The notes under the pieces: model-generated
What the model saw: the letters and a program-made list of their open reading frames with translations, nothing else
Databases searched by the model: none
What the model was told of the DNA's origin: nothing
Source: Hydrangea macrophylla
Lineage: Eukaryota > Streptophyta > Magnoliopsida > Cornales > Hydrangeaceae
DNA: 64,000 nucleotides
Assembly (NCBI GenBank): GCA_033977485.1
Contig: CM066994.1
Span: 10,418,001 to 10,482,000, forward strand
Reading direction: 5' to 3'
Shown: one piece after another, positions 22,654-37,132 of the stretch
Layout: every line of letters starts with the position of its first letter
Position numbering within the stretch: the stretch's first letter is position 1
Translations under genes and position numbers: made by a program

Positions 22654-24462
22654 GATGATTTTGGTTCGTTGTTGGATTTCTCGCTGATTCGGATTCGGAT
22701 TTGTATTTAGATCTCGCACTGCTTTGCGCTCGTTTTTGGATCTGTCTGATTCTGGTTCGTCTGTTTTGTGTTTTTGGATCTGTTTTTGATTTTGGGTTCG
22801 CTTATTTTGTGTTACTTAATTGATTCGTTTTCGTAATGGCTACTGAACGTGATGATTCGCTTCAAGCGATTAGTGTTAAACTCGATGGCAAGAATTTTGC
22901 ATATTGGAATTATGTGATGAAAAATTTTCTGAAGGGGAAGAAGATGTGGGGTTATATCAATGGGGATTTTAGTAAACCTACGAATGAAAATGCTGATAAA
23001 TTTACAGAGTTGCTAGATGTTTGGGACACAAATAATTCAAAAATCATTACTTGGATCAACAACTCCGTTGCTCCCTCAATAGGTATGCAGTTGGCAAAGT
23101 TTGAATATGCAAAGGAGGTGTGGGATCATTTGGCTAAATTATTTACACAGTCCAATTTTGCGAACAGGTACCAATTAGAGTGTGATATTCGTGCCCTTGA
23201 ACAAAAAAATTTGAGTATTCAGGAGTTCTATTCTACAATGACAGATCTTTGGGATCAGTTAGCTCTCCTGGAGTCGCCCGAATTGCGGGCCTTTGCCCCA
23301 TATATCGCTAGTAGGGAGGAACAACGTCTGGTTCAGTTTTTGATGGCTCTACGTGAAGATTTTGAGGGCCTTCGTGGGTCCATTCTCCATCGTAGCCCAC
23401 TTCCTTCCGTTGATTCTGTTGTTCATGAGTTAGTAGCCGAGGAAATACGTCTCAAGACACAGTCTGGAAAGGGAATTCTCCCCGACTCTACTCCGTCTGT
23501 TTTAGCAGCCCCTTTTCGACCACAGTTCAACAATCAGAATAAGCCTTACTCGAGAGTTGGTAGTGATGTATGCAGCTACTGTAAGGAGAAGGGTCATTGG
23601 AAGGCTCAGTGTTCTAGGTTGGGTCGTGCAAACCAGCCCAATAGCAGCAACCAGCCCCCACATGGTAGATCACCACAACACCAGCAACCTCAATATTCTC
23701 TTTGGAAATCTGACAACCAATCTCAGCAGCGTTCATATGGGCCTCCACAGCCTAATACTGCAGCAGTTGTACCACCATCAGACTCATTTGGACTCGGTTC
23801 CCCTTCCCCATCCACTCCGTCCATGACCTCCCTTGCTGAACAATTTCAGAAGTTCCTTGCCACACAGCCACATGCTATGGCCACCTCTTCACTAGGTATG
23901 TCTTCAGGTATGTCCTCAGGTATTTGGGTGTTAGACTCTGTAGCTTCTAATCATATGTCGCCTGACTTGTCGTCTTTTGCTTCCTTATGTCCCGCTTCCT
24001 CTTTGCCTGTTATGACTGCTGATGGTACTCCCATGCCATTAGCAGGTGTTGGGTCTGTTGTCACACCTCATGTATCTCTCCCTAGTGTTTACCACATTCC
24101 TAAACTTACTATGAATCTTGTTTCTGTTGGTCAGCTTTGTGATGCAGGTTATTTAGTCTCTTTTTCTTCTACTTTTTGTCATGTGCAGGATCCGCAGTCT
24201 CAGACGCTGATTGGGACAGGCCGTAGGCAAGGGAGATTATACATCTTGAACAAGCTCAATGTACCAGTGATTGCAGCTTCTAGTGTTGACTTGTCATCAT
24301 TTCGTTTGAGTTCATCTTCGTCTAGTTTTTATTTATGGCATTCTCGCCTTGGTCATGTTTCAGCCTCTCGTTTAAAATATTTAGCTTCTACAGGAAAATT
24401 AGGAGATTTATAAACTCATGACATTTCTGATTGTAGTGGTTGTAAACTGGCAAAATTTTCCG
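22654..24462 (+). repeat. Array unit 1
   Basis: ATG at 22836. The frame is open for 525 codons and closes early because a CAA after LGDL is TAA (24411-24413). The protease motif is DSV. Ser follows the last knuckle Cys (QCSRLG). Confidence 0.93.
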
Positions 24463-26271
24463 GATGATTTTGGTTCGTTGTTGGATTTCTCGCTGATTCG
24501 GATTCGGATTTGTATTTAGATCTCGCACTGCTTTGCGCTTGTTTTTGGATCTGTCTGATTCTGGTTCGTCTGTTTTGTGTTTTTGGATCTGTTTTTGATT
24601 TTGGGTTCGCTTATTTTGTGTTACTTAATTGATTCGTTTTCGTAATGGCTACTGAACGTGATGATTCGCTTCAAGCGATTAGTGTTAAACTCGATGGCAA
24701 GAATTTTGCATATTGGAATTATGTGATGAAAAATTTTCTGAAGGGGAAGAAGATGTGGGGTTATATCAATGGGGATTTTAGTAAACCTACGAATGAAAAT
24801 GCTGATAAATTTACAGAGTTGCTAGATGTTTGGGACACAAATAATTCAAAAATCATTACTTGGATCAACAACTCCGTTGCTCCCTCAATAGGTATGCAGT
24901 TGGCAAAGTTTGAATATGCAAAGGAGGTGTGGGATCATTTGGCTAAATTATTTACACAGTCCAATTTTGCGAACAGGTACCAATTAGAGTGTGATATTCG
25001 TGCCCTTGAACAAAAAAATTTGAGTATTCAGGAGTTCTATTCTACAATGACAGATCTTTGGGATCAGTTAGCTCTCCTGGAGTCGCCCGAATTGCGGGCC
25101 TTTGCCCCATATATCGCTAGTAGGGAGGAACAACGTCTGGTTCAGTTTTTGATGGCTCTACGTGAAGATTTTGAGGGCCTTCGTGGGTCCATTCTCCATC
25201 GTAGCCCACTTCCGTCCGTTGATTCTGTTGTTCATGAGTTAGTAGCCGAGGAAATACGTCTCAAGACACAGTCTGGAAAGGGAATTCTCCCCGACTCTAC
25301 TCCGTCTGTTTTAGCAGCCCCTTTTCGACCACAGTTCAACAATCAGAATAAGCCTTACTCGAGAGTTGGTAGTGATGTATGCAGCTACTGTAAGGAGAAG
25401 GGTCATTGGAAGGCTCAGTGTCCTAGGTTGGGTCGTGCAAACCAGCCCAATAGCAGCAACCAGCCCCCACATGGTAGATCACCACAACACCAGCAACCTC
25501 AATATTCTCTTTGGAAATCTGACAACCAATCTCAGCAGCGTTCATATGGGCCTCCACAGCCTAATACTGCAGCAGTTGTACCACCATCAGACTCATTTGG
25601 ACCCGGTTCCCCTTCCCCATCCACTCCGTCCATGACCTCCCTTGCTGAGCAATTTCAGAAGTTCCTTGCCACACAGCCACATGCTATGGCCACCTCTTCA
25701 CTAGGTATGTCTTCAGGTATGTCCTCAGGTATTTGGGTGTTAGACTCTGTAGCTTCTAATCATATGTCGCCTGACTTGTCGTCTTTTGCTTCCTTATGTC
25801 CCGCTTCCTCTTTGCCTGTTATGACTGCTGATGGTACTCCCATGCCATTAGCAGGTGTTGGGTCTGTTGTCACACCTCATGTATCTCTCCCTAGTGTTTA
25901 CCACATTCCTAAACTTACTATGAATCTTGTTTCTGTTGGTCAGCTTTGTGATGCAGGTTATTTAGTCTCTTTTTCTTCTACTTTTTGTCATGTGCAGGAT
26001 CCGCAGTCTCAGACGCTGATTGGGACAGGCCGTAGGCAAGGGAGATTATACATCTTGAACAAGCTCAATGTACCAGTGATTGCAGCTTCTAGTGTTGACT
26101 TGTCATCATTTCGTTTGAGTTCATCTTCGTCTAGTTTTTATTTATGGCATTCTCGCCTTGGTCATGTTTCAGCCTCTCGTTTAAAATATTTAGCTTCTAC
26201 AGGAAAATTAGGAGATTTACAAACTCATGACATTTCTGATTGTAGTGGTTGTAAACTGGCAAAATTTTCCG
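24463..26271 (+). repeat. Array unit 2 (intact 543-codon ORF)
   Basis: ATG at 24645. The full gag-protease-zinc-finger frame is open to the junction stop (26274-26276). The protease motif is DSV, so it should lack protease activity. Confidence 0.93.
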
Positions 26272-28081
26272 GATGATTTTTGGTTCGTTGTTGGATTTCT
26301 CGCTGATTCGGATTCGGATTTGTATTTAGATCTCGCACTGCTTTGCGCTCGTTTTTGGATCTGTCTGATTCTGGTTCGTCTGTTTTGTGTTTTTGGATCT
26401 GTTTTTGATTTTGGGTTCGCTTATTTTGTGTTACTTAATTGATTCGTTTTCGTAATGGCTACTGAACGTGATGATTCGCTTCAAGCGATTAGTGTTAAAC
26501 TCGATGGCAAGAATTTTGCATATTGGAATTATGTGATGAAAAATTTTCTGAAGGGGAAGAAGATGTGGGGTTATATCAATGGGGATTTTAGTAAACCTAC
26601 GAATGAAAATGCTGATAAATTTACAGAGTTGCTAGATGTTTGGGACACAAATAATTCAAAAATCATTACTTGGATCAACAACTCCGTTGCTCCCTCAATA
26701 GGTATGCAGTTGGCAAAGTTTGAATATGCAAAGGAGGTGTGGGATCATTTGGCTAAATTATTTACACAGTCCAATTTTGCGAACAGGTACCAATTAGAGT
26801 GTGATATTCGTGCCCTTGAACAAAAAAATTTGAGTATTCAGGAGTTCTATTCTACAACGACAGATCTTTGGGATCAGTTAGTTCTCCTGGAGTCGCCCGA
26901 ATTGCGGGCCTTTGCCCCATATATCGCTAGGAGGGAAGAACAACGTCTGGTTCAGTTTTTGATGGCTCTACGTGAAGATTTTGAGGGCCTTCGTGGGTCC
27001 ATTCTCCATCGTAGCCCACTTCCGTCCGTTGATTCTGTTGTTCATGAGTTAGTAGCCGAGGAAATACGTCTCAAGACACAGTCTGGAAAGGGAATTCTCC
27101 CCGACTCTACTCCGTCTGTTTTAGCAGCCCCTTTTCGACCACAGTTCAACAATCAGAATAAGCCTTACTCGAGAGTTGGTAGTGATGTATGCAGCTACTG
27201 TAAGGAGAAGGGTCATTGGAAGGCTCAGTGTCCTAGGTTGGGTCGTGCAAACCAGCCCAATAGCAGCAACCAGCCCCCACATGGTAGATCACCACAACAC
27301 CAGCAACCTCAATATTCTCTTTGGAAATCTGACAACCAATCTCAGCAGCGTTCATATGGGCCTCCACAGCCTAATACTGCAGCAGTTGTACCACCATCAG
27401 ACTCATTTGGACTCGGTTCCCCTTCCCCATCCACTCCGTCCATGACCTCCCTTGCTGAGCAATTTCAGAAGTTCCTTGCCACACAGCCACATGCTATGGC
27501 CACCTCTTCACTAGGTATGTCTTCAGGTATGTCCTCAGGTATTTGGGTGTTAGACTCTGGAGCTTCTAATCATATGTCGCCTGACTTGTCGTCTTTTGCT
27601 TCCTTATGTCCCGCTTCCTCTTTGCCTGTTATGACTGCTGATGGTACTCCCATGCCATTAGCAGGTGTTGGGTCTGTTGTCACACCTCATGTATCTCTCC
27701 CTAGTGTTTACCACGTTCCTAAACTTACTATGAATCTTGTTTCTGTTGGTCAGCTTTGTGATGCAGGTTATTTAGTCTCTTTTTCTTCTACTTTTTGTCA
27801 TGTGCAGGATCCGCAGTCTCAGACGCTGATTGGGACAGGCCGTAGGCAAGGGAGATTATACATCTTGAACAAGCACAATGTACCAGTGATTGCAGCTTCT
27901 AGTGTTGACTTGTCATCATTTCGTTTGAGTTCATCTTCGTCTAGTTTTTATTTATGGCATTCTCGCCTTGGTCATGTTTCAGCCTCTCGTTTAAAATATT
28001 TAGCTTCTACAGGAAAATTAGGAGATTTACAAACTCATGACATTTCTGATTGTAGTGGTTGTAAACTGGCAAAATTTTCCG
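26272..28081 (+). repeat. Array unit 3 (intact 543-codon ORF)
   Basis: ATG at 26455. It is the first unit from the left with the catalytic DSG. The leader has one extra T, making the unit 1810 bp. Private changes are STTTDLW, LVLLESP and ARREEQ. Confidence 0.93.
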
Positions 28082-29889
28082 GATGATTTTGGTTCGTTGT
28101 TGGATTTCTCGCTGATTCGGATTCGGATTTGTATTTAGATCTCGCACTGCTTTGCGCTCGTTTTTGGATCTGTCTGATTCTGGTTCGTCTGTTTTGTGTT
28201 TTTGGATCTGTTTTTGATTTTGGGTTCGCTTATTTTGTGTTACTTAATTGATTCGTTTTCGTAATGGCTACTGAAAGTGACAATTCGCTTCAAGCGATTA
28301 GTGTTAAACTCGATGGCAAGAATTTTGCATATTGGAATTATGTGATGAAAAATTTTCTGAAGGGGAAGAAGATGTGGGGTTATATCAATGGGGATTTTAG
28401 TAAACCTACGAATGAAAATGCTGATAAATTTGCAGAGTTGCTAGATGTTTGGGACACAAATAATTCAAAAATCATTACTTGGATCAACAACTCCGTTGCT
28501 CCCTCAATAGGTATGCAGTTGGCAAAGTTTGAATATGCAAAGGAGGTGTGGGATCATTTGGCTAAATTATTTACACAGTCCAATTTTGCGAACAGGTACC
28601 AATTAGAGTGTGATATTCGTGCCCTTGAACAAAAAAATTTGAGTATTCAGGAGTTCTATTCTACAATGACAGATCTTTGGGATCAGTTAGCTCTCATGGA
28701 GTCGCCCGAATTACGGGCCTTTGCCCCATATATCGCTAGTAGGGAGGAACAACGTCTGGTTCAGTTTTTGATGGCTCTACGTGAAGATTTTGAGGGCCTT
28801 CGTGGGTTCATTCTCCATCGTAGCCCACTTCCGTCCGTTGATTCTGTTGTTCATGAGTTAGTAGCCGAGGAAATACGTCTCAAGACACAGTCTGGAAAGG
28901 GAATTCTCCCCGACTCTACTCCGTCTGTTTTAGCAGCCCTTTTTCGACTACAGTTCAACAATCAGAATAAGCCTTACTCGAGAGTTGGTAGTGATGTATG
29001 CAGCTACTGTAAGGAGAAGGGTCATTGGAAGGCTTAGTGTCCTAGGTTGGGTCGGCAAACCAGCCCAATAGCAGCAACCAGCCCCCACATGGTAGATCAC
29101 CACAACACCAGCAACCTCAATATTCTCTTTGGAAATCTGACAACCAATCTCAGCAGCGTTCATATAGGCCTCCACAGCCTAATACTGCAGCAGTTGTACC
29201 ACCATCAGACTCATTTGGACTCGTTTCCCCTTCCCCATCCACTCCGTCCATGACCTCCCTTGCTGAGCAATTTCAGAAGTTCCTTGCCACACAGCCACAT
29301 GCTATGGCCACCTCTTCACTAGGTATGTCTTCAGGTATGTCCTCAGGTATTTGGGTGTTAGACTCTGGAGCTTCTAATCATATGTCGCCTGACTTGTCGT
29401 CTTTTGCTTCCTTATGTCCCGCTTCCTCTTTGCCTGTTATGACTGCTGATGGTACTCCCATGCCATTAGCAGGTGTTGGGTCTGTTGTCACACCTCATGT
29501 ATCTCTCCCTAGTGTTTACCACATTCCTAAACTTACTATGAATCTTGTTTCTGTTGGTCAGCTTTGTGATGCAGGTTATTTAGTCTCTTTTTCTTCTACT
29601 TTTTGTCATGTGCAGGATCCGCAGTCTCAGACGCTGATTGGGACAGGCCGTAGGCAAGGGAGATTATACATCTTGGACAAGCTCAATGTACCAGTGGTTG
29701 CAGCTTCTAGTGTTGACTTATCATCCTTTCGTTTGAGTTCATCTTCGTCTAGTTTTTATTTATGGCATTCTCGCCTTGGTCATGTTTCAGCCTCTCGTTT
29801 AAAATATTTAGCTTCTACAGGAAAATTAGGAGATTTACAAACTCATGACATTTCTGATTGTAGTGGTTGTAAACTGGCAAAATTTTATG
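28082..29889 (+). repeat. Array unit 4
   Basis: ATG at 28264, with an unusual ESDNSLQ N-terminus. A TAG within the knuckle (29035-29037, CAG to TAG) and a 1-bp deletion just after (GTCGGCAAACC) break gag. Both lesions are shared with unit 5. The protease half reopens at 29250. Confidence 0.93.
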
Positions 29890-31697
29890 GATGATTTTGG
29901 TTCGTTGTTGGATTTCTCGCTGATTCGGATTTGGATTTGTATTTAGATCTCGCACTGCTTTGCGCTCGTTTTTGGATCTGTCTGATTCTGGTTCGTCTGT
30001 TTTGTGTTTTTGGATCTGTTTTTGATTTTGGGTTCGCTTATTTTGTGTTACTTAATTGATTCGTTTTCGTAATGGCTACTGAACGTGATGATTCGCTTCA
30101 AGCGATTAGTGTTAAACTCGATGGCAAGAATTTTGCATATTGGAATTATGTGATGAAAAATTTTCTAAAGGGGAAGAAGATGTGGGGTTATATCAATGGG
30201 GATTTTAGTAAACCTACGAATGAAAATGCTGATAAATTTACAGAGTTGCTAGATGTTTGGGACACAAATAATTCAAAAATCATTACTTGGATCAACAACT
30301 CCGTTGCTCCCTCAATAGGTATGCAGTTGGCAGAGTTTGAATATGCAAAGGAGGTGTGGGATCATTTGGCTAAATTATTTACACAGTCCAATTTTGCGAA
30401 CAGGTACCAATTAGAGTGTGATATTCGTGCCCTTGAACAAAAAAATTTGAGTATTCAGGAGTTCTATTCTACAATGACAGATCTTTGGGATCAGTTAGCT
30501 CTCATGGAGTCGCCCGAATTGCGGGCCTTTGCCCCATATATCGCTAGTAGGGAGGAACAACGTCTGGTTCAGTTTTTGATGGCTCTACGTGAAGATTTTG
30601 AGGGCCTTCGTGGGTCCATTCTCCATCGTAGCCCACTTCCGTCCGTTGATTCTGTTGTTCATGAGTTAGTAGCCGAGGAAATACGTCTCAAGACACAGTC
30701 TGGAAAGGGAATTCTCCCCGACTCTACTCCGTCTGTTTTAGCAGCCCCTTTTCGACCACAGTCCAACAATCAGAATAAGCCTTACTCGAGAGTTGGTAGT
30801 GATGTATGCAGCTACTGTAAGGAGAAGGGTCATTGGAAGGCTTAGTGTCCTAGGTTGGGTCGGCAAACCAGCCCAATAGCAGCAACCAGCCCCCACATGG
30901 TAGATCACCATAACACCAGCAACCTCAATATTCTCTTTGGAAGTCTGACAACCAATCTCAGCAGCGTTCATATAGGCCTCCACAGCCTAATACTGCAGCA
31001 GTTGTACCACCATCAGACTCATTTGGACCCGGTTCCCCTTTCCCATCCACTCCGTCCATGACCTCCCTTGCTGAGCAATTTCAGAAGTTCCTTGCCACAC
31101 AGCCACATGCTATGGCCACCTCTTCACTAGGTATGTCTTCAGGTATGTCCTCAGGTATTTGGGTGTTAGACTCTGGAGCTTCTAATCATATGTCGCCTGA
31201 CTTGTCGTCTTTTGCTTCCTTATGTCCCGCTTCCTCTTTGCCTGTTATGACTGCTGATGGTACTCCCATGCCATTAGCAGGTGTTGGGTCTGTTGTCACA
31301 CCTCATGTATCTCTCCCTAGTGTTTACCACATTCCTAAACTTACTATGAATCTTGTTTCTGTTGGTCAGCTTTGTGATGCAGGTTATTTAGTCTCTTTTT
31401 CTTCTACTTTTTGTCATGTGCAGGATCCGCAGTCTCAGACGCTGATTGGGACAGGCCGTAGGCAATGGAGATTATACATCTTGGACAAGCTCAATGTACC
31501 AGTGGTTGCAGCTTCTAGTGTTGACTTGTCATCCTTTCGTTTGAGTTCATCTTCGTCTAGTTTTTATTTATGGCATTCTCGCCTTGGTCATGTTTCAGCC
31601 TCTCGTTTAAAATATTTAGCTTCTACAGGAAAATTAGGAGATTTACAAACTCATGACATTTCTGATTGTAGTGGTTGTAAACTGGCAAAATTTTCCG
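29890..31697 (+). repeat. Array unit 5
   Basis: ATG at 30072. Same knuckle TAG (30843-30845) and 1-bp deletion as unit 4, so these neighbours share a recent ancestor. Length 1808 bp. Confidence 0.93.
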
Positions 31698-33510
31698 GAT
31701 GATTTTGGTTCGTTGTTGGATTTCTCGCTGATTCGGATTCGGATTTGTATTTAGATCTCGCACTGCTTTGCGCTCGTTTTTGGATCTGTCTGATTCTGGT
31801 TCGTCTGTTTTGTGTTTTTGGATCTGTTTTTGATTTTGGGTTCGCTTATTTTGTGTTACTTAATTGATTCGTTTTCGTAATGGCTACTGAACGTGATGAT
31901 TCGCTTCAAGCGATTAGTGTTAAACTCGATGGCAAGAATTTTGCATATTGAAATTATGTGATGAAAAATTTTCTGAAGGGGAAGAGGATGTGGGGTTATA
32001 TCAATGGGGATTTTAGTAAACCTACGAATGAAAATGCTGATAAATTTGCAGAGTTTCTAGATGTTTGGGACACAAATAATTCAAAAATCATTACTTGGAT
32101 CAACAACTCCGTTGCTCCCTCAATAGGTATGCAGTTGGCAAAGTTTGAATATGCAAAGGAGGTGTGGGATCATTTGGCTAAATTATTTACACAGTCCAAT
32201 TTTGCGAACAGGTACCAATTAGAGTGTGATATTCGTGCCCTTTAACAAAAAAATTTGAGTATTCAGGAGTTCTATTCTACAATGACAGATCTTTGGGATC
32301 AGTTAGCTCTCATGGAGTCGCCCGAATTGCGGGCCTTTGCCCCATATATCGCTAGTAGGGAGGAACAACGTCTGGTTCAGTTTTTGATGGCTCTACGTGA
32401 AGATTTTGAGGGCCTTCGTGGGTCCATTCTCCATCGTAGCCTACTTCCGCCCGTTGATTCTGTTGTTCATGAGTTAGTAGCCGAGGAAATACGTCTCAAG
32501 ACACAGTCTGGAAAGGGAATTCTCCCCGACTCTACTCCGTCTGTTTTAGCAGCCCCTTTTCGACCACAGTCCAACAATCAGAATAAGCCTTACTCGAGAG
32601 TTGGTAGTGATGTATGCAGCTACTGTAAGGAGAAGGGTCATTGGAAGGCTCAGTGTCCTAGGTTGGGTGGTGCAAACCAGCCCAATAGCAGCAACCAGCC
32701 CCCACATGGTAGATCACCACAACACCAGCAACCTCAATATTCTCTTTGGAAATCTGACAACCAATCTCAGCAGCGTTCATATAGGCCTCCACAGCCTAAT
32801 ACTGCAGCAGTTGTACCACCATCAGACTCATTTGGACCCGGTTCCCCTTCCCCATCCACTCCGTCCATGACCTCCCTTGCTGAGCAATTTCAGAAGTTCC
32901 TTGCCACACAACCACATGCTATGGCCACCTCTTCGATCACTAGGTATGTCTTCAGGTATGTCCTCAGGTATTTGGGTGTTAGACTCTGGAGCTTCTAACC
33001 ATATGTCGCCTGACTTGTCGTCTTTTGCTTCCTTATGTCCCGCTTCCTCTTTGCCTGTTATGACTGCTGATGGTACTCCCATGCCATTAGCAGGTGTTGG
33101 GTCTGTTGTCACACCTCATGTATCTCTCCCTAGTGTTTACCACATTCCTAAACTTACTATGAATCTTGTTTCTGTTGGTCAGCTTTGTGATGCAGGTTAT
33201 TTAGTCTCTTTTTCTTCTACTTTTTGTCATGTGCAGGATCCGCAGTCTCAGACGCTGATTGGGACAGGCCGTAGGCAAGGGAGATTATACATCTTGGACA
33301 AGCTCAATGTACCAGTGGTTGCAGCTTCTAGTGTTGACTTGTCATCCTTTCGTTTGAGTTCATCTTCGTCTAGTTTTTATTTATGGCATTCTCGCCTTGG
33401 TCATGTTTCAGCCTCTCGTTTAAAATATTTAGCTTCTACAGGAAAATTAGGAGATTTACAAACTCATGACATTTCTGATTGTAGGGGTTGTAAACTGGCA
33501 AAATTTTTCG
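31698..33510 (+). repeat. Array unit 6
   Basis: ATG at 31880. TGA at 31949-31951 (Trp codon) and TAA at 32243-32245 (Glu codon) break gag. It is the first unit from the left with the 4-bp GATC insertion (about 32935-32938), which shifts frame before the protease. Confidence 0.93.
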
Positions 33511-35323
33511 GATGATTTTGGTTCGTTGTTGGATTTCTCGCTGATTCGGATTCGGATTTGTATTTAGATCTCGCACTGCTTTGCGCTCGTTTTTGGATCT
33601 GTCTGATTCTGGTTCGTCTGTTTTGTGTTTTTTGATCTGTTTTTGATTTTGGGTTCGCTTATTTTGTGTTACTTAATTGATTCGTTTTCGTAATGGCTAC
33701 TGAACGTGATGATTCGCTTCAAGCGATTAGTGTTAAACTCGATGGCAAGAATTTTGCATATTGGAATTATGTGATGAAAAATTTTCTGAAGGGGAAGAAG
33801 ATGTGGGGTTATATCAATGGGGATTTTAGTAAACCTACGAATGAAAATGCTGATAAATTTGCAGAGTTGCTAGATGTTTGGGACACAAATAATTCAAAAA
33901 TCATTACTTGGATCAACAACTCCGTTGCTCCCTCAATAGGTATGCAGTTGGCAAAGTTTGAATATGCAAAAGAGGTGTGGGATCATTTGGCTAAATTATT
34001 TACACAGTCCAATTTTGCGAACAGGTACCAATTAGAGTGTGATATTCGTGCCCTTGAACAAAAAAATTTGAGTATTCAGGAGTTCTATTCTACAATGACA
34101 GATCTTTGGGATCAGTTAGCTCTCATGGAGTCGCCCGAATTGCGGGCCTTTGCCCCATATATCGCTAGTAGGGAGGAACAACGTCTGGTTCGGTTTTTGA
34201 TGGCTCTACGTGAAGATTTTGAGGGCCTTCGTGGGTCCATTCTCCATCGTAGCCTACTTCCGTCCGTTGATTCTGTTGTTCATGAGTTAGTAGCCGAGGA
34301 AATACATCTCAAGACACAGTCTGGAAAGGGAATTCTCCCCGACTCTACTCCGTCTGTTTTAGCAGCCCCTTTTCGACCACAGGCCAATAATCAGAATAAG
34401 CCTTACTCGAGAGTTGGTAGTGATGTATGCAGCTACTGTAAGGAGAAGGGTCATTGGAAGGCTCAGTGTCCTAGGTTGGGTCGTGCAAACCAGCCCAATA
34501 GCAGCAACCAGCCCCCACATGGTAGATCACCACAACACCAGCAACCTCAATATTCTCTTTGGAAATCTGACAACCAATCTCAGCAGCGTTCATATAGGCC
34601 TCCACAGCCTAATACTGCAGCAGTTGTACCACCATCAGACTCATTTGGACCCGGTTCCCCTTCCCCATCCACTCCGTCCATGACCTCCCTTGCTGAGCAA
34701 TTTCAGAAGTTCCTTGCCACACAGCCACATGCTATGGCCACCTCTTCGATCACTAGGTATGTCTTCAGGTATGTCCTCAGGTATTTGGGTGTTAGACTCT
34801 GGAGCTTCTAATCATATGTCGCCTGACTTGTCGTCTTTTGCTTCCTTATGTCCCGCTTCCTCTTTGCCTGTTATGACTGCTGATGGTACTCCCATGCCAT
34901 TAGCAGGTGTTGGGTCTGTTGTCACACCTCATGTATCTCTCCCTAGTGTTTACCACATTCCTAAACTTACTATGAATCTTGTTTCTGTTGGTCAGCTTTG
35001 TGATGCAGGTTATTTAGTCTCTTTTTCTTCTACTTTTTGTCATGTGCAGGATCCGCAGTCTCAGACGCTGATTGGGACAGGCCGTAGGCAAGGGAGATTA
35101 TACATCTTGAACAAGCTCAATGTACCAGTGGTTGCAGCTTCTAGTGTTGACTTGTCATCCTTTCGTTTGAGTTCATCTTCGTCTAGTTTTTATTTATGGC
35201 ATTCTCGCCTTGGTCATGTTTCAGCCTCTCGTTTAAAATATTTAGCTTCTACAGGAAAATTAGGAGATTTACAAACTCATGACATTTCTGATTGTAGGGA
35301 TTGTAAACAGGCAAAATTTTTCG
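33511..35323 (+). repeat. Array unit 7 (first unit of trimer A)
   Basis: ATG at 33693. Open for 372 codons to the frameshift caused by the GATC insertion. It carries RLVRFLMAL, PQANNQ and CRDCKQAKFFG, all shared with unit 10. Confidence 0.93.
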
Positions 35324-37132
35324 GATGATTTTGGTTCGTTGTTGGATTTCTCGCTGATTCGGATTCGGATTTGTATTTAGATCTCGCACTGCTTTGCGCT
35401 CGTTTTTGGATCTGTCTGATTCTGGTTCGTCTGTTTTGTGTTTTTGGATCTGTTTTTGATTTTGGGTTCGCTTATTTTGTGTTACTTAATTGATTCGTTT
35501 TCGTAATGGCTACTGAACGTGATGATTCGCTTCAAGCGATTAGTGTTAAACTCGATGGCAAGAATTTTGCATATTGGAATTATGTGATGAAAAATTTTCT
35601 GAAGGGGAAGAAGATGTGGGGTTATATCAATGGGGATTTTAGTAAACCTACGAATGAAAATGCTGATAAATTTGCAGAGTTGCTAGATGTTTGGGACACA
35701 AATAATTCAAAAATCATTACTTGGATCAACAACTCCGTTGCTCCCTCAATAGGTATGCAGTTGGCAAAGTTTGAATATGCAAAGGAGGTGTGGGATCATT
35801 TGGCTAAATTATTTACACAGTCCAATTTTGCGAACAGGTACCAATTAGAGTGTGATATTCGTGCCCTTGAACAAAAAAATTTGAGTATTCAGGAGTTCTA
35901 TTCTACAATGACAGATCTTTGGGTTCAGTTAGCTCTCATGGAGTCGCCCGAATTGCGGGCCTTTGCCCCATATATCGCTAGTAGGGAGGAACAACGTCTG
36001 GTTCAGTTTTTGATGGCTCTACGTGAAGATTTTGAGGGCCTTCGTGGGTCCATTCTCCATCGTAGCCTACTTCCGTCCGTTGATTCTGTTGTTCATGAGT
36101 TAGTAGCCGAGGAAATACATCTCAAGACACAGTCTGGAAAGGGAATTCTCCCCGACTCTACTCCGTCTGTTTTAGCAGCCCCTTTTCGACCACAGTCCAA
36201 CAATCAGAATAAGCCTTACTCGAGAGTTGGTAGTGATGTATGCAGCTACTGTAAGGAGAAGGGTCATTGGAAGGCTCAGTGTCCTAGGTTGGGTCGTGCA
36301 AACCAGCCCAATAGCAGCAACCAGCCCCCACATGGTAGATCACCACAACACCAGCAACCTCAATATTCTCTTTGGAAATCTGACAACCAATCTCAGTAGC
36401 TTTCATATAGGCCTCCACAGCCTAATACTGCAGCAGTTGTACCACCATCAGACTCATTTGGACCCGGTTCCCCTTCCCCATCCACTCCGTCCATGACCTC
36501 CCTTGCTGAGCAATTTCAGAAGTTCCTTGCCACACAGCCACATGCTATGGCCACCTCTTCACTAGGTATGTCTTCAGGTATGTCCTCAGGTATTTGGGTG
36601 TTAGACTCTGGAGCTTGTAATCATATGTCGCCTGACTTATCGTCTTTTGCTTCCTTATGTCCCGCTTCCTCTTTGCCTGTTATGACTGCTGATGGTACTC
36701 CCATGCCATTAGCAGGTGTTGGGTCTGTTGTCACACCTCATGTATCTCTCCCTAGTGTTTACCACATTCCTAAACTTACTATGAATCTTGTTTCTGTTGG
36801 TCAGCTTTGTGATGCAGGTTATTTAGTCTCTTTTTCTTCTACTTTTTGTCATGTGCAGGATCCGCAGTCTCAGACGCTGATTGGGACAGGCCGTAGGCAA
36901 GGGAGATTATACATCTTGGACAAGCTCAATGTACCAGTGGTTGCAGCTTCTAGTGTTGACTTGTCATCCTTTCGTTTGAGTTCATCTTCGTCTAGTTTTT
37001 ATTTATGACATTCTCGCCTTGGTCATGTTTCAGCCTCTCGTTTAAAATATTTAGCTTCTACAGGAAAATTAGGAGATTTACAAACTCATGACATTTCTGA
37101 TTGTAGGGGTTGTAAACTGGCAAAATTTTTCG
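35324..37132 (+). repeat. Array unit 8 (second unit of trimer A)
   Basis: ATG at 35506. TAG at 36397-36399, plus DLWVQLAL and the protease variant DSGACNHM, all shared with unit 11. A private TGA at 37006-37008 replaces the Trp of LWHSRLGH. Confidence 0.93.
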
